In this document: in pieces, positions 27,201-37,300 of the stretch
Layout: each line of letters begins with the position of its first letter
Position numbering within the stretch: the stretch's first letter is position 1
NCBI RefSeq assembly: GCF_003945595.2
Contig: NW_024104774.1
Span: 62,001-126,000 of the forward strand
Length of the DNA stretch: 64,000 nucleotides
From: Pipra filicauda
Taxonomy: Eukaryota; Chordata; Aves; Passeriformes; Pipridae
Direction of reading: 5' to 3'
Notes under the pieces: generated by a model
The model's database searches: none
What the model was told of the DNA's origin: nothing
The model's input: only the letters and a program-made list of their open reading frames with translations
Program-made: the position numbers and the translations under genes

Positions 27201-27354
27201 AATTAGACAGTGTAAGTCTGCAGTACTACCCACTTGGAGCTGGGCTCCTTTCCAAAAATAGAGGACAGTCAGCTGATAAAGGGAATTTCTATAACAAGAG
27301 GGAAGTTTCTACCAGGTAGTAGCAAGGGCAGGACAAGCCAGGAACGTGGGACAA
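24206..27354. other. Intergenic region between CR1 fragments
   Basis: AT-rich non-coding sequence with no recognisable gene. It starts with an A-rich low-complexity run at 24268-24300 and holds a perfect 12-bp inverted repeat at 25091-25136, listed separately. A sampled block at 25441-25740 has A 112, T 73, C 63, G 52. Confidence 0.6.
25091..25136. repeat. Perfect 12-bp inverted repeat with 22-nt loop
   Basis: TAATTCCACTGT at 25091-25102 is the exact reverse complement of ACAGTGGAATTA at 25125-25136. Transcribed from either strand, it would form a 12-bp stem with a 22-nt loop. It lies in no recognised mobile element. Confidence 0.9.
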
Positions 27355-27389
27355 CAGCACATCACCCATGCTGAGGTAATTCCACCCTA

Positions 27390-27470
27390 TCTCAATAGAT
27401 CAGGAAGATGCTGATAATAAACATGACCCACTGTGGTCCCTTCCAACCTCACCCATTCTGTGATTCTGCA
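27390..27470 (+). mobile_element. CR1 3' terminal fragment
   Basis: The segment GTGGTCCCTTCCAACC followed by CATTCTGTGATTCTG (27434-27469) is the typical 3' end of a CR1 element, with the terminal ATTCTGTG short repeats, in + orientation. Upstream similarity fades, so the 5' boundary is a guess and could reach about 27355. Confidence 0.75.
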
Positions 27471-27830
27471 ACCCTACCAAAAGCCTCACACATAAGTCAA
27501 TGCCAAACCATTAAGAACCACCCAGAGAGCCCATAAAGTAACAACAAGAAGCAGGACAGGAACAGAAACCACCTACCTTCAACACACCCCCAACATCCAA
27601 CCACGGCAAGGACAGAACAGAAGGCTGAACCTCAGGGCAGCTCAAACCAGAAGTGATTGCTCAGGGCCAGGCTTAAATAGAGCTCCTGGGCCCAGGGGTG
27701 GGGTCTGTAAGTGGGGCCCCAGTGGGGCTGATCAGGGAAATTAAAGCCTATTAGCACTCAGAGCCCTGGCAGTGCAGGAGAGGTTACTGAGGGAGGAGAG
27801 ATGAGTAGATGTGGGAAATAAAAACAAGTG
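27471..27830. repeat. GC-rich segment, possible unclassified repeat
   Basis: Immediately after the CR1 tail comes about 360 bp that differs from its surroundings: first A/C-rich, then G/C-rich. It includes the palindromes CCTGGGCCCAGG (27685-27696) and TGGGGCCCCA (27712-27721) and a purine-rich end. It has no open reading frame of note. The abrupt composition and position suggest an inserted element or a transduced 3' flank, but I do not recognise the family. Confidence 0.3.
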
Positions 27831-29384
27831 TGTTTTAATTGCTAAATATACACAGGTGCTTTCTACAGCATAGTGACACACAAGGTGCAAACAATTTTAT
27901 AGTAATGAAATCAAGTATTAGATTTGTACGAAACAAAGCAAAACAAGAAGTCCTCCAATCCCACTTTTCTGTTTAATTTCTGATAGGTACCCATTGGTTG
28001 ATCTCAGCAGCTGATAGCCTTCACTACTCAAGTGGAAATGCATTAATTACACCAGCCATTTCATGCAATATGAAAGCTTTGAGTGACTGAAGGTACCTGT
28101 GCAGTGTAAAGGAGATTTTTTTTCTTAGTTGAGACACTACTATAATAATTTAGTAAATCTTATTCACTAAGACAAATGGAAGAACAGATTTTTGAAATTA
28201 ATCATTGTTGAATGCAGCATTTTAGCTATGCAGGATGCTAAGAATATACACTATATGGACCAATAATAGTAAATTAAAAAAAAATTAGAATATTTCTAAT
28301 GAAGAAGGTTGATCCATTTAAAACCTGACTCCAAAAAGCACTTTTACCTATCTGTAATTTTATTTCCATTAGTTTAGGAATATAGAGGAAAACTCCTTAA
28401 GTGTATATTTGATTTAAATTGAAATACTAACTCACCTCAGCTCTAAACTTACATCAGAATTTATTTCAGATACCCTCTCCTTCAATAAAGACACTTTTTC
28501 CTGTTTGCCACTTTAAATTTATTTGAATGAAATGGAAAGAATGAGAAATACCTGAAAATCATCTGTGAAGATTACAGTGGGGACATGGGCATTTAAGAAC
28601 AGGAATAATTTTTTTTTAGTCCAGGACAGTTTTTTTCCAGTGGCTTCTAAAGAAGAGAGAGCCTTTCTCGCTCTTTAGTAAGGAAGGAACATGGTTATCA
28701 ATTTCATGATTTAGTATTTAGGTTACAAGGCAACTTTTCCTAATTGACAGACACGTGGTGCAGTTCCTTTGACAGCAATGTAGGACGTTACCTGACATGA
28801 CAAAGATATTGCCAATGTAGGATTGTTGTTTTCAGTCTTTTGGGTTCTTTATAGTGCCATCTTCAATTCTAATTCATGTTATTATTTATTAATTACTCCT
28901 CTTACAAATCAGGCAATATCAATATTTTTTAATAATTGGTAATATTTAAATCTCTCTTTATAGCTCTTTTCTAATTAGGTTTAGAATGCGAATTTATCAC
29001 TTTGCTTCTGAGAGCCAAAAGAGACAGGCTGTACTCTTGCCAGAAAATGCCAGTGCAACTTCCAAGAGTGAAAATTCCTGGACTTCTGAGCCTCGTACAT
29101 TTGTTTCTAATTCTCCTAACATTTCAGCAAAGACAAGGTTCACATAGTCCATCTGTTGAAAAGTCTCCCAGAGATTAAGATGTTTAAAACTGCATGGCTA
29201 TAATAAATAAGAGTGTATATATAAGGTTACACAGCACACTGAATGTTACCAAATGTTAACACCTTGTGTGTGATCAGCCAGACTTTTAAACAGAGATCCA
29301 ATGGTTTTCTGTCAGGTTCACCAAGGCTGTATTTATTTCCCTGCTCATTCTCAAAACCATTAATGGCTTCCTTTAGAATTCTTT
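27831..29384. other. AT-rich intergenic sequence
   Basis: Non-coding, very AT-rich in places (for example 28130-28330 and 28860-28990). No gene, RNA or recognisable repeat is seen. Confidence 0.6.
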
Positions 29385-30318
29385 GGTGATGGGTGAGGTA
29401 CCAGAAAACTGAAAAATGTCAAATACAGTGACAAGTCTGTAAAAATGGCAGGAGAGGAACCAATAAATTGTAGCCTAGTCCATTTAACTTCATCTCCTGA
29501 GGGAAAAAAAAAGTACAACACACATTGGGACAGGTGACTGGAATGGATAACCTAATAAGAAGATCTATACACAGCCAGTATAGATATAACAAGAATAAAT
29601 CCTATCAGACTAATGTGCTACTATAGCAGACCAGGAATGGCTGCAGACAAGGAAGTAGCAGCAGAGGCCATACTTCAGGACTCCAGCAAACTTTAAACCC
29701 TATTTCCTGTAACATTCCCATAAAATATAGCAGAAATTGTCAGTCCATGACGTAATAAAGGTGAATAAGCATCTCCACACAGGGTTGTTATGACTATTTC
29801 ACTGTGAAAATGGAAGGGTGTATAAAAATAGACAGATATTCTATTCTGGGCCCATATCTGTTCCGTGTTTCATTGATGATTGAAACTCCATGGAAAGAGT
29901 TTGTTGGAGACCAATGAGAAACAGGAGCTCTGAGAATGAGCTGAAAGACTTAGGAGTGACTAGAATAATGAACAGAACACTTAAGGGTTGATCAATACAT
30001 GATAAAAGTATACACAAGCATAAAAGTTTGGCAGAAAGAAGAAATAATCCATTCACTGTGTCCATGGTGGACAGGACAAGAACTAATGGTGTTAAGTTGC
30101 AGGAAGAATAATTCAAGTTACTTATTAAAGGGAAATAGTATTTCTGATCATAAGTGAAGCACAGGAATTTCCTGGAGAGGTCATGGAGACCTCGTAATTA
30201 GACATTGTAAAGGAGCGGATAAACAAATATCTATGAGGAATGAACTCAGCACAGTTAGGAGATGAACTAGATGAACTTTTTGTGATCTCTTTCAGTCTTT
30301 TTTTATGGTTCCATGAGC
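29385..30318 (+). mobile_element. Old CR1 retrotransposon, RT C-terminal part plus 3' UTR
   Basis: Degenerate but collinear CR1 landmarks run for about 0.93 kb: GAGGTACCAGAAAACTGAAAA near 29395, a region resembling the usual ACTTCAGCAA-type reverse-transcriptase segment near 29670, CTGGGCCCATATCTGTTC near 29847, GACAAGAACTAATGGTGTTAAG near 30076, and CTGGAGAGGTCATGGA near 30171. It ends in the terminal TATGGTTCCATGA-type repeats at about 30303-30317. The reading frame is destroyed by substitutions and indels, so this is an inactive relic. The 5' end is truncated, as is normal for CR1. Confidence 0.8.
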
Positions 30319-33224
30319 CAGTATAGCTAAAAAGATGTTTAAGAATCTCTCTGCTCTTATGGTTAGGAAAAGAAATTATCTTGGGAATTTCTAAGGGTGG
30401 AAAAGTTTTTATAACAGCTATGGAGGATGTTTTATTTATTTGCTGCTGGGCCTTAAGTGCACAGTACTTTAGTACACAGTAGGCCACATTATATTATTCT
30501 GAGAAATTTAAGTTAATGGGACTCACTTGGGGAATATGGCATAACATCATGAAAGACAAAATATTATGGGCTCTTTCTTCTGCAAAATAGATGAATGCAA
30601 TAAAGCCTTTCAAAACACCACCAGCATTAATTTTCACCAGCAATAAACCTCTCCCAAGTAACGAAAATCAAATTCAGCACTTTGCCTAGAAAAGCATTTC
30701 TGGATAGAACAGATGATTAAATACTCCATGTGCCTCCCTCTCTTTCCTCACCCTCACCTTGCAGCTTCCTGAACTGGCCTTTTAGCACATGGCTCCCACC
30801 TCAGAAAACTACAGAGAAGAGCACTTTGCTCATAAGGGTGCTGAGAAGCAGCTAAATTCGAGATCAAGAATAATAAATAAAGGCAAGATCTGGAATTCAG
30901 ACCGTGCTGTATTAATGATAAATTACATGGCACTACCATTCCATTTATAGGTAAATTCTACCTCTTGGGCTCAGGGAGTGCAGACACATCCAGCCATCAG
31001 CTCCAAGCGTTGGCAGCAGCCCTAAGGCAGCCCCAAAGAGGTCTAACGGTGCTCTCTGCGTGGTGACTGTCACTTCTTGTCCCCAGGGCCGAGGGCAGAC
31101 CCACATCCTTCACAGGAGACGCCCTGTACTGCTCTCTATTTGGGGGCTTCGTGCAGTCCCAAAGAGACATGACTCCTTACAGTAGATCAACCAACTAATG
31201 GATCTCCTTTAGCTTGACAGTGTTTTTTTCACCCCAATAAATATGATACAATAGACTCCGCAGATAGGCCGAGTAAGAGAATAAAATGCTCTCCTATTCA
31301 GTTATGCTTTTCCTGAGATTTGCAGATATTATGTGTGTGTGAGGTAAGGAAAAGGGACAGGATAAAAAAAAGAGGGAGAGAACATAGGAAAATAGACATG
31401 GTGCACCAAAATGAGAAAGATCCTGTTATTCTTTTCTTTGATCAAACTATTGACCACAAAAAAATGGCCAATGTAGATTATATATGCCAAAGTCAACTTC
31501 AGCTGCTGTTCTTTATAGCCATTTGATCTTGTATCTGCCAACTTTTACCCATTTCCCCAATTTTATCCATATTTTATATTATATAGGCATTAAAAATGTG
31601 GTTTTCTACTTAGTTCAAGTTTGCTGAGTAACAGACATTGTATTCTTTCCTGCAATATATTAGATAAATAAAATGTCATTTATGCAACAGAAGTAATATT
31701 CTACTGAATATATGCTATCACTAATAACACCTAATCACCGAAACTTTTTAAACCATTTATATGGATTTAAATAAGAAATCAAAGAGTATACTTCTTATTT
31801 TTAAGCTAAAACCACACCACGAAAGGGTCATTTTCAACGAATAAAAACAAAACTGTGGGCATTGTTATTTTTTTAAGAAGTCTTTGATTTATTCTATTGC
31901 TTATATAGCTGCTGAAAAAAAATGGCTGCTGAGTTCAACCATAGCTAATTGATGAGAAAAAAGGTTTCTGTGGCAATATTACAGGAACTGATAAAACGCA
32001 AGGAAAGAGACCTCCTGGACCTCCTACACTGAGAATCTCTCACTAGTTTATGAGTGGAAAATACATAAATAATTGTTTTGCTCGGAGGTGCTAAGCACCT
32101 GTAGCTGTCATGGACTGTAATTGGTGCTGTCAACACTCATAACTTCCAAACATTTGGATTGTGCGACTCATGGTCCTGGCATCTAGAAGACAGACAGCTC
32201 CAGCTGGTGCTAATCTGGGGTGAGGCAGCACACTTCACTGGATTTCAGGTTGTTTTGATAATGGACAATGTTCACTTTCCCATTTACAGAAAAAAAAAAA
32301 AAGAAAAGAAAAAAAAAGGTGGTTGATATTTGTAAACTTTGGAACTGGGAAGGACTTTCACTCTTTCCTGGACTGCCCTACACACCTAAAGTGAGATGTC
32401 ACAATAAGCAAACTACTGAGAGAAAGGAAGATTGCACTGTTTTCATGACATATATTCATATTTTGTTCTAGTGTTTTTGACTTCAGATATTTTATTTCCC
32501 ATGGTCATGAAAAGTATCAGAGGATCTTGTTAACAGTATGTTGCCTGCAAACTGCTGGCTACCATCCACAAAGGCTTTGAGACCACAAAGAGAATTAAAT
32601 ACTACAATTAAATTCTAGATGTCTCCACTGAGAAAGCCTCCCTGAGTGCACACAATGTTCGGTAGAAATGGAACCGTGGGCATTGTGGAATTCATACTGT
32701 CATGGAACTAAGTGAGAAATACGTGAAGACTCCGTAAGCCAAACTCTGAACCTGTGTCAAAATGACTGCATGTTGAAATGGGACATGACACAGCTCCCAT
32801 CTACCTGGAGTATCAGCATATCCCCTGATGGATTTTAACATCGTCCTTCAAGGTGGTGATAAATGTGAGGTGAGTTCACCATCACACCAGCTGTAATTTC
32901 TGTCTTGCTTTCCAGGGTGTGTATAGCAACGTGTTTTGGCCATCATAACTGCATGGATGCCCAAGTTCTGGAGAAGACAGACAACAGGCATCTGCAGTAC
33001 TGCAAGTGAGGTGCGATGCTTTCAGGGTGGGATACCTTGTTGGGGTTCCAAGATCATCTTCTAGCAGACTGCTTTTCCACTGGAAAACAGCCATCAAAAC
33101 AGAAAGCTTTTGTGGGAGCGTGTGACTGGCAGGGTAACTTCTTTTGTCAGAAAGGATTTCTCAGATTCAGGAGAAACAAGCTGGCTGGCACCAGACAGAC
33201 CCAAAGAGGTGTGAACTCTTCACC
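30319..33224. other. Intergenic region upstream of BICC1
   Basis: No supported gene. A modestly GC- and CpG-enriched patch occurs at about 30965-31150. A-rich low complexity lies at 32290-32318. Sequence becomes richer in G/C from about 33.2 kb, where the BICC1 CpG island begins. Confidence 0.6.
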
Positions 33225-33825
33225 CTCGTCTCCCTGCTTCGGGCAGTCACCCTCGGCCAGCGATCGCTCTCCCGGGCAGTGTCCGGGTGCCGGAACAGTG
33301 GAACAGCACGCAGGCCGGTGCGGCAGCTGGTGCTGATGTTTCCTCTACACTAGTGCGCGTTTCTGGGCTTAATCTGTTTGCAAATTGCTATGAACTGCGC
33401 CGGTGTAAAATCCAGCCCTGGGCTTCTGGGTGCGGACTAATGTAGTTAGTCCGCTGGAAGGTGAGGGATGCCTAACCCAGCCTTTTGCGGTGCAGCACAA
33501 AGCGCTTGACCGTCATGAGGCTTCGAGCAGCGACCCGAGAGCCAGGTCCCTCCCCGTCGGGAGGGGATGTGCGAGCAGCAGCAGCTACAGCGTCCCCGGG
33601 ACCTGCGGCAAAGCTCGGGCTCGCTCGTCCTCGCTGCCCACACCGTGGGTCGGCTTTGGGTTCGGTGTTACTCGGCACCGCCACCCGCCCGTCCTCCGCA
33701 CGATCGCTGCTGACCCTCACTCGGGCGAGGGCTGGGAGCGGGGCTGGGTGCGGGGGACCGCCAGTAGCCACGACCCCGGCCCGGCCACCCCGGGGCGGGG
33801 GCGGTGCCGCTGGGGGCGGTGACAT

Positions 33826-33877
33826 CTCCCGTCCCCTCCCTGCCCCTCCCTTCCCCTGTCCCTCCCCGCCCTCCTCC
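33826..33877. promoter_or_regulatory. C-rich tract, G-quadruplex candidate on the minus strand
   Basis: About 50 bases are almost entirely pyrimidine, with at least eight runs of three or more C separated by one to three bases. The complementary strand therefore has well over the four closely spaced G-runs needed for a G-quadruplex. It sits some 300-360 bases upstream of the BICC1 start codon. Confidence 0.6.
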
Positions 33878-33902
33878 GGGGCCGCGGCGCTGCCCCCTCC
33901 TC

Positions 33903-33918
33903 CCGGGGATATCCCCGG
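33903..33918. promoter_or_regulatory. 16-bp palindrome containing a kappaB-like core
   Basis: CCGGGGATATCCCCGG is a perfect palindrome. Its core GGGATATCCC fits the loose NF-kappaB consensus GGGRNNYYCC. It lies just upstream of the CCAAT box. In sequence this GC-rich one palindrome of this size may arise by chance. Confidence 0.45.
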
Positions 33919-34091
33919 CCCCTCCCCGGCGGGCGGCGGCCCAATGGAGGTGGGGATGCTGTGCGGGCTGCGGGCGGGCTGGGGGCGCCGCCGAGCCGCG
34001 GACGCCGCCGGCCCGGGGCCGCGCACACTCGGCGGGGAGCCGGGGGCAGGGGCGGGCGGCGCCGGGGCTCGGGCGGGCGGCGGCGGCTGGG

Positions 34092-34124
34092 ATGAGCCGG
34101 CGGCGCGGCTGTGGGGGCAGATAG
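34092..34124 (+). other. Candidate upstream ORF in the BICC1 5' UTR
   Basis: An ATG at 34092 opens a ten-codon frame (MSRRRGCGGR) ending at TAG 34122-34124, 59 bases before the BICC1 start and out of frame with it. It matters only if transcription starts upstream of it, which the sequence does not show. Confidence 0.4.
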
Positions 34125-34183
34125 CGACCCGCGGGGACGCGGCCGAGTGGGGCTCGGAGCGGCGGCGGCCGCCCGGCAGCGCC

Positions 34184-34385
34184 ATGGCCGCGCAGCGCGA
34201 CCCGCTGAGCGGGTACCTGCAGCAGCCGCTCTCCGACCCGGGCTCCAACAGCGAGCGCAGCGCCGACTCGCCCGCGCCCGGCTCCGAGGAGGACTCGGCC
34301 GGCCCGCCGCGGGCCCTGCACAGCCCCGAGTGGGGCGAGGAGCGATTCCGGGTGGACAGGAAGAAACTGGAGGCCATGCTCCAAG
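34184..34385 (+). CDS. BICC1: BICC1 (Bicaudal-C homologue 1), first coding exon, partial gene
   Basis: The exon encodes 67 residues plus the first base of a split codon. The start ATG has a good context (GCCATGG). Within it, DPGSNSERSADSP, HSPEW and EERFRVDRKKLEAMLQ are nearly identical to the start of human BICC1, and the donor (AAG then GTGAG at 34386) falls where the human exon ends, the next codon being G plus two bases (Ala in human). BICC1 is a cytoplasmic RNA-binding protein with three KH and KH-like domains and a C-terminal SAM domain. It controls translation and stability of target mRNAs in epithelial, renal and left-right patterning contexts. None of those domains is in this exon, which is the disordered acidic/serine-rich N-terminus leading to KH1. 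It has a few extra residues near the N-terminus (around RDPLSGYLQQP) compared with human. The rest of the gene lies beyond the window. Confidence 0.95.
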
Positions 34386-37300
34386 GTGAGGCGGGGAGCA
34401 GTGGCGGCGGTGCCCCGGGGGAGTCCGGGAGGGACACGAGGGGGCCCCGCACCCTCCGTGCCGTGTCCTGCCTCCCCCATCCCCGCCGGGGCGGGTCCGC
34501 CTCCTGTCACCCCTCCGGGCGCGGGACGCGGCCCTGGCTCGGCGGGAGCCCCGCGGGCCGGTCCCGGCTCCGGGCGCTGTCGTGGCCAGGAGGAGGCGGC
34601 TCCTCGGCCCCCCATCCCCGGAGCGGAGCGGCTCCGTCCCCCCGGGTGTCCGGACGCTGCTCGGGGCCGGGCCTGGCCGGCGGCGCGGGTGGTGCTGCTG
34701 CCCGGCCCCGCCGGGGCTGCGGGTCGGAGGGTCCCGGTCTCTCCGAATTCCTTCTGTAAAAACGTAACATCCCACTCGGGCAGGGCGGTTCGGGCTCTCG
34801 GCTTTCGAGGAACAGCTGCGTAGCGGGAAAAGACCTGTTGGAGCCGGGTGTCCTGGCCGGAGGAGCGGGGACGGCTCCGCAGAGCTTGACAGTGGCCGCC
34901 GCTGCCGCAGGACCGGCTCGGCCCTTGGCTCCGCTTTGTGGCTTTTTGTTTTTAGAAGTATTTTTTTCTTTCCTTGAGGCTGCATATTTTGTCCCAATAT
35001 GTTTTGAATTATCTGACTCTCAGTGGAAGTTACGTAGGCAACTTTTGACAAAACAAGAGTGGGCAGTTGCTGGTTTTGTTGCTAAAGAGCAGATAAATAG
35101 CTTTGAATCAGTTGCGGATGCTGCGAAATGGGGTAATTCCCCCGGAGTGTTCCCTGCTGTCTGACCTCAGGAGCCCGTGAGAACGGAGGTGAGTTTCAGG
35201 TCTTGCAGTGTCAAATCTCAGGGTATGTTTGGATCAACAAGGAAAGGTGATGGTGATTTCAAGAAGGTGCACTTTCCTTTGGAACTACTGTTTTGTAAAC
35301 ATTTAGTGTTACACTAACATGGTAACTCACGTATTTATGTATATTTCCAAAACAAATAAACCCTTGACAAATATTTCACTGGCGTGACACATGAAAGGCA
35401 TTTCAGTCACTTACTGGAAGCTTTAGGTGCTTCTTCCTGAGCATCCCCTGCCAGGGCACCTGCCTTCCTCCTTCCAGCGGTGAGAGGCTGTGGGAGCCAG
35501 CTGGGAAACAGGGGCTGGTGAGTTGGGTTGGTCACTGAAGAGCTGCGGTTTGACTTGGTGACTACAATGATTGGAATTCTTTTAATTGAGATTCTCTCTC
35601 CTGGGGGCAAGTTAATCTTTAATCAGCTAATACTTTAGCACTAGTAGAAAAAAATCTCATTATGTAATGCAATAAAGAGAAAGGAATTTGGAGAAACAGA
35701 GCAGCATCAACTATTTATAAAGATGTGCTCATCAAAAGTGTCTTAAAACCAAAACCACATGGGTATTTCTGTGTAAGAAGTGGTAGAAAAGGGTCAAAAG
35801 TTAGAGTTCTGTAAGAAGATGAAGGTTGCTTTAACTTTTTTTTCTAGTAGCTGAATAAATTTCCATTATCTCATCCCACACATAGTCCTTCCTTCTACTG
35901 CCTGGGGTAGTAAGCATGCAGGGGTAAACAAAGCTCCCAAGCAGAATCCAAATACTCTATAGGTTGTGTCACCCAGCAGTAGCCAGTGTCAAAATGTGAG
36001 ATTTTCTTTGCTCCTTTTAAAAATTTTATCTTACCTTTATAAGAGTGTAGTAAAAAGTCTATGATTGATAGAGCACAGCAAGTAAATGCAAACAGATTGC
36101 TGTCTGCTTTTTGGAGAGAGGTTGCTGTATGTCCAGTCTAGAACATACGTGCTTCAGGTGATGGTTGGAGGAGTTTTTGCATCAGACAGTTATCCTTGTT
36201 GTGAAGGAAAGTTTATTTTTGTGTGCAAACCTGAATTGTCTGGCTTATTGGCAATGAAAAACTGCTTATTAGGAAACATGAGGCAAACATAGTAGTTCTT
36301 TCTGTCAGAAAACTGAACTGTTTGTTAAACATTATCACTTTCTTGCAGTTTCCTCTCCGTACTTTACAAGTATTTATCTCATCTCTTGACTTCTTCCCAG
36401 ATAGGTTTTAGTTATCCTTTTCTTGTAGAATACTTCAAGCTCAAAGTAGTGCTGCCAGGGAAAGAACGTCATGAAGCCTGATCTGTGAGTGGTACCCAGA
36501 AATTCAGAGTCAATTATGGTGCCAATGACAAGCCAAACTTGATTGTATTTTTTAACTTCTCCCAGCCCCTGTTCTCTTTTCTTTCTTTTTTTTTTTTTTT
36601 TTTTTTTTTTTTGGTGTCCATCCTTTGGAAGTTGAAACTTTGACTCACCCTTGTAGAAAAGGGACAATGGAAAGGAAGCAGTGTGCCATCTCCAGAAACT
36701 AATTTTTGTTAGGGAATTTGTAGGGTTGCATTCCCTATGGTTTCTAATACTAGAGCCTTCACTGGAAGCTCTTAAAAATGTATCGTGGAAGAGAAACATG
36801 TCTGTAGTCCAAGCGGTGATGACGAGATTTCTTATTTCCGAAAGTTAGCCAAATTTTTTGCCTTTTACTTTTTTTAAATTCAGGCTGGTGTAAATACAGC
36901 TTCTTGGGTTCATATTAGATGCTTTACCAGCTACTAGAAAGCCTGTTTGCATCTGTGAAAGTTACTTTTTAAGTGATTAAAAAAAACTATGATTTCTTCT
37001 AGTGATCACCACAGCTCTCTTATATTATGGAGGGGTGAGAACACATTGTCTTTAGTTCAGTTGTCTTTAAAGCCAAATTTGAAACAGCATCTGTTGAAGA
37101 AACCTATCAGGAAATGTTCTCATTCTTGCTCGGGGTGCCTTGTTTTTTTTTTGCTCATCAACATCTGTTGTTTACTGTGCTAATCATGAAATGCAAAAAA
37201 CTATTGGGGAGGAAGGATATTAAGCAGCTCAGTGTTGGGCTTGGTGCTTCTGTTACTTTGTGGTTGCATTGCTGAATTTTGTATGTGTTTCTGCTGTGCT

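Larger units (their letters stand above)
33225..34925 (+). promoter_or_regulatory. CpG-island promoter of BICC1
   Basis: About 1.7 kb of very GC-rich, CpG-dense sequence contrasts with the CpG-poor flanks and brackets BICC1 exon 1. The densest part is about 33500-34720. It contains GC boxes (GGGGCGGGGGCGG at about 33792-33803 and GGGGGCGG at 33812-33819) and a CCAAT box at 33941-33945, about 240 bases before the start codon. No clear TATA box is seen, as usual for such promoters. The transcription start cannot be fixed from sequence; between about 33950 and 34100 is plausible. The many long open frames across it on both strands are a by-product of GC richness. Confidence 0.88.

Noticed and set aside
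33472..35051. Very long open frames on both strands (up to 444 codons) across the CpG island
   Set aside because: They are rich in Pro, Arg, Gly and Ala, overlap each other in several frames and run through BICC1 exon 1 and its intron. GC-rich DNA has few stop codons. Only the 34184-34385 part in one frame matches a known protein.
36374..36799. 141-codon minus-strand frame with a lysine run
   Set aside because: It is carried through by the 27-T tract read as poly-lysine and has no family resemblance; a low-complexity artefact.
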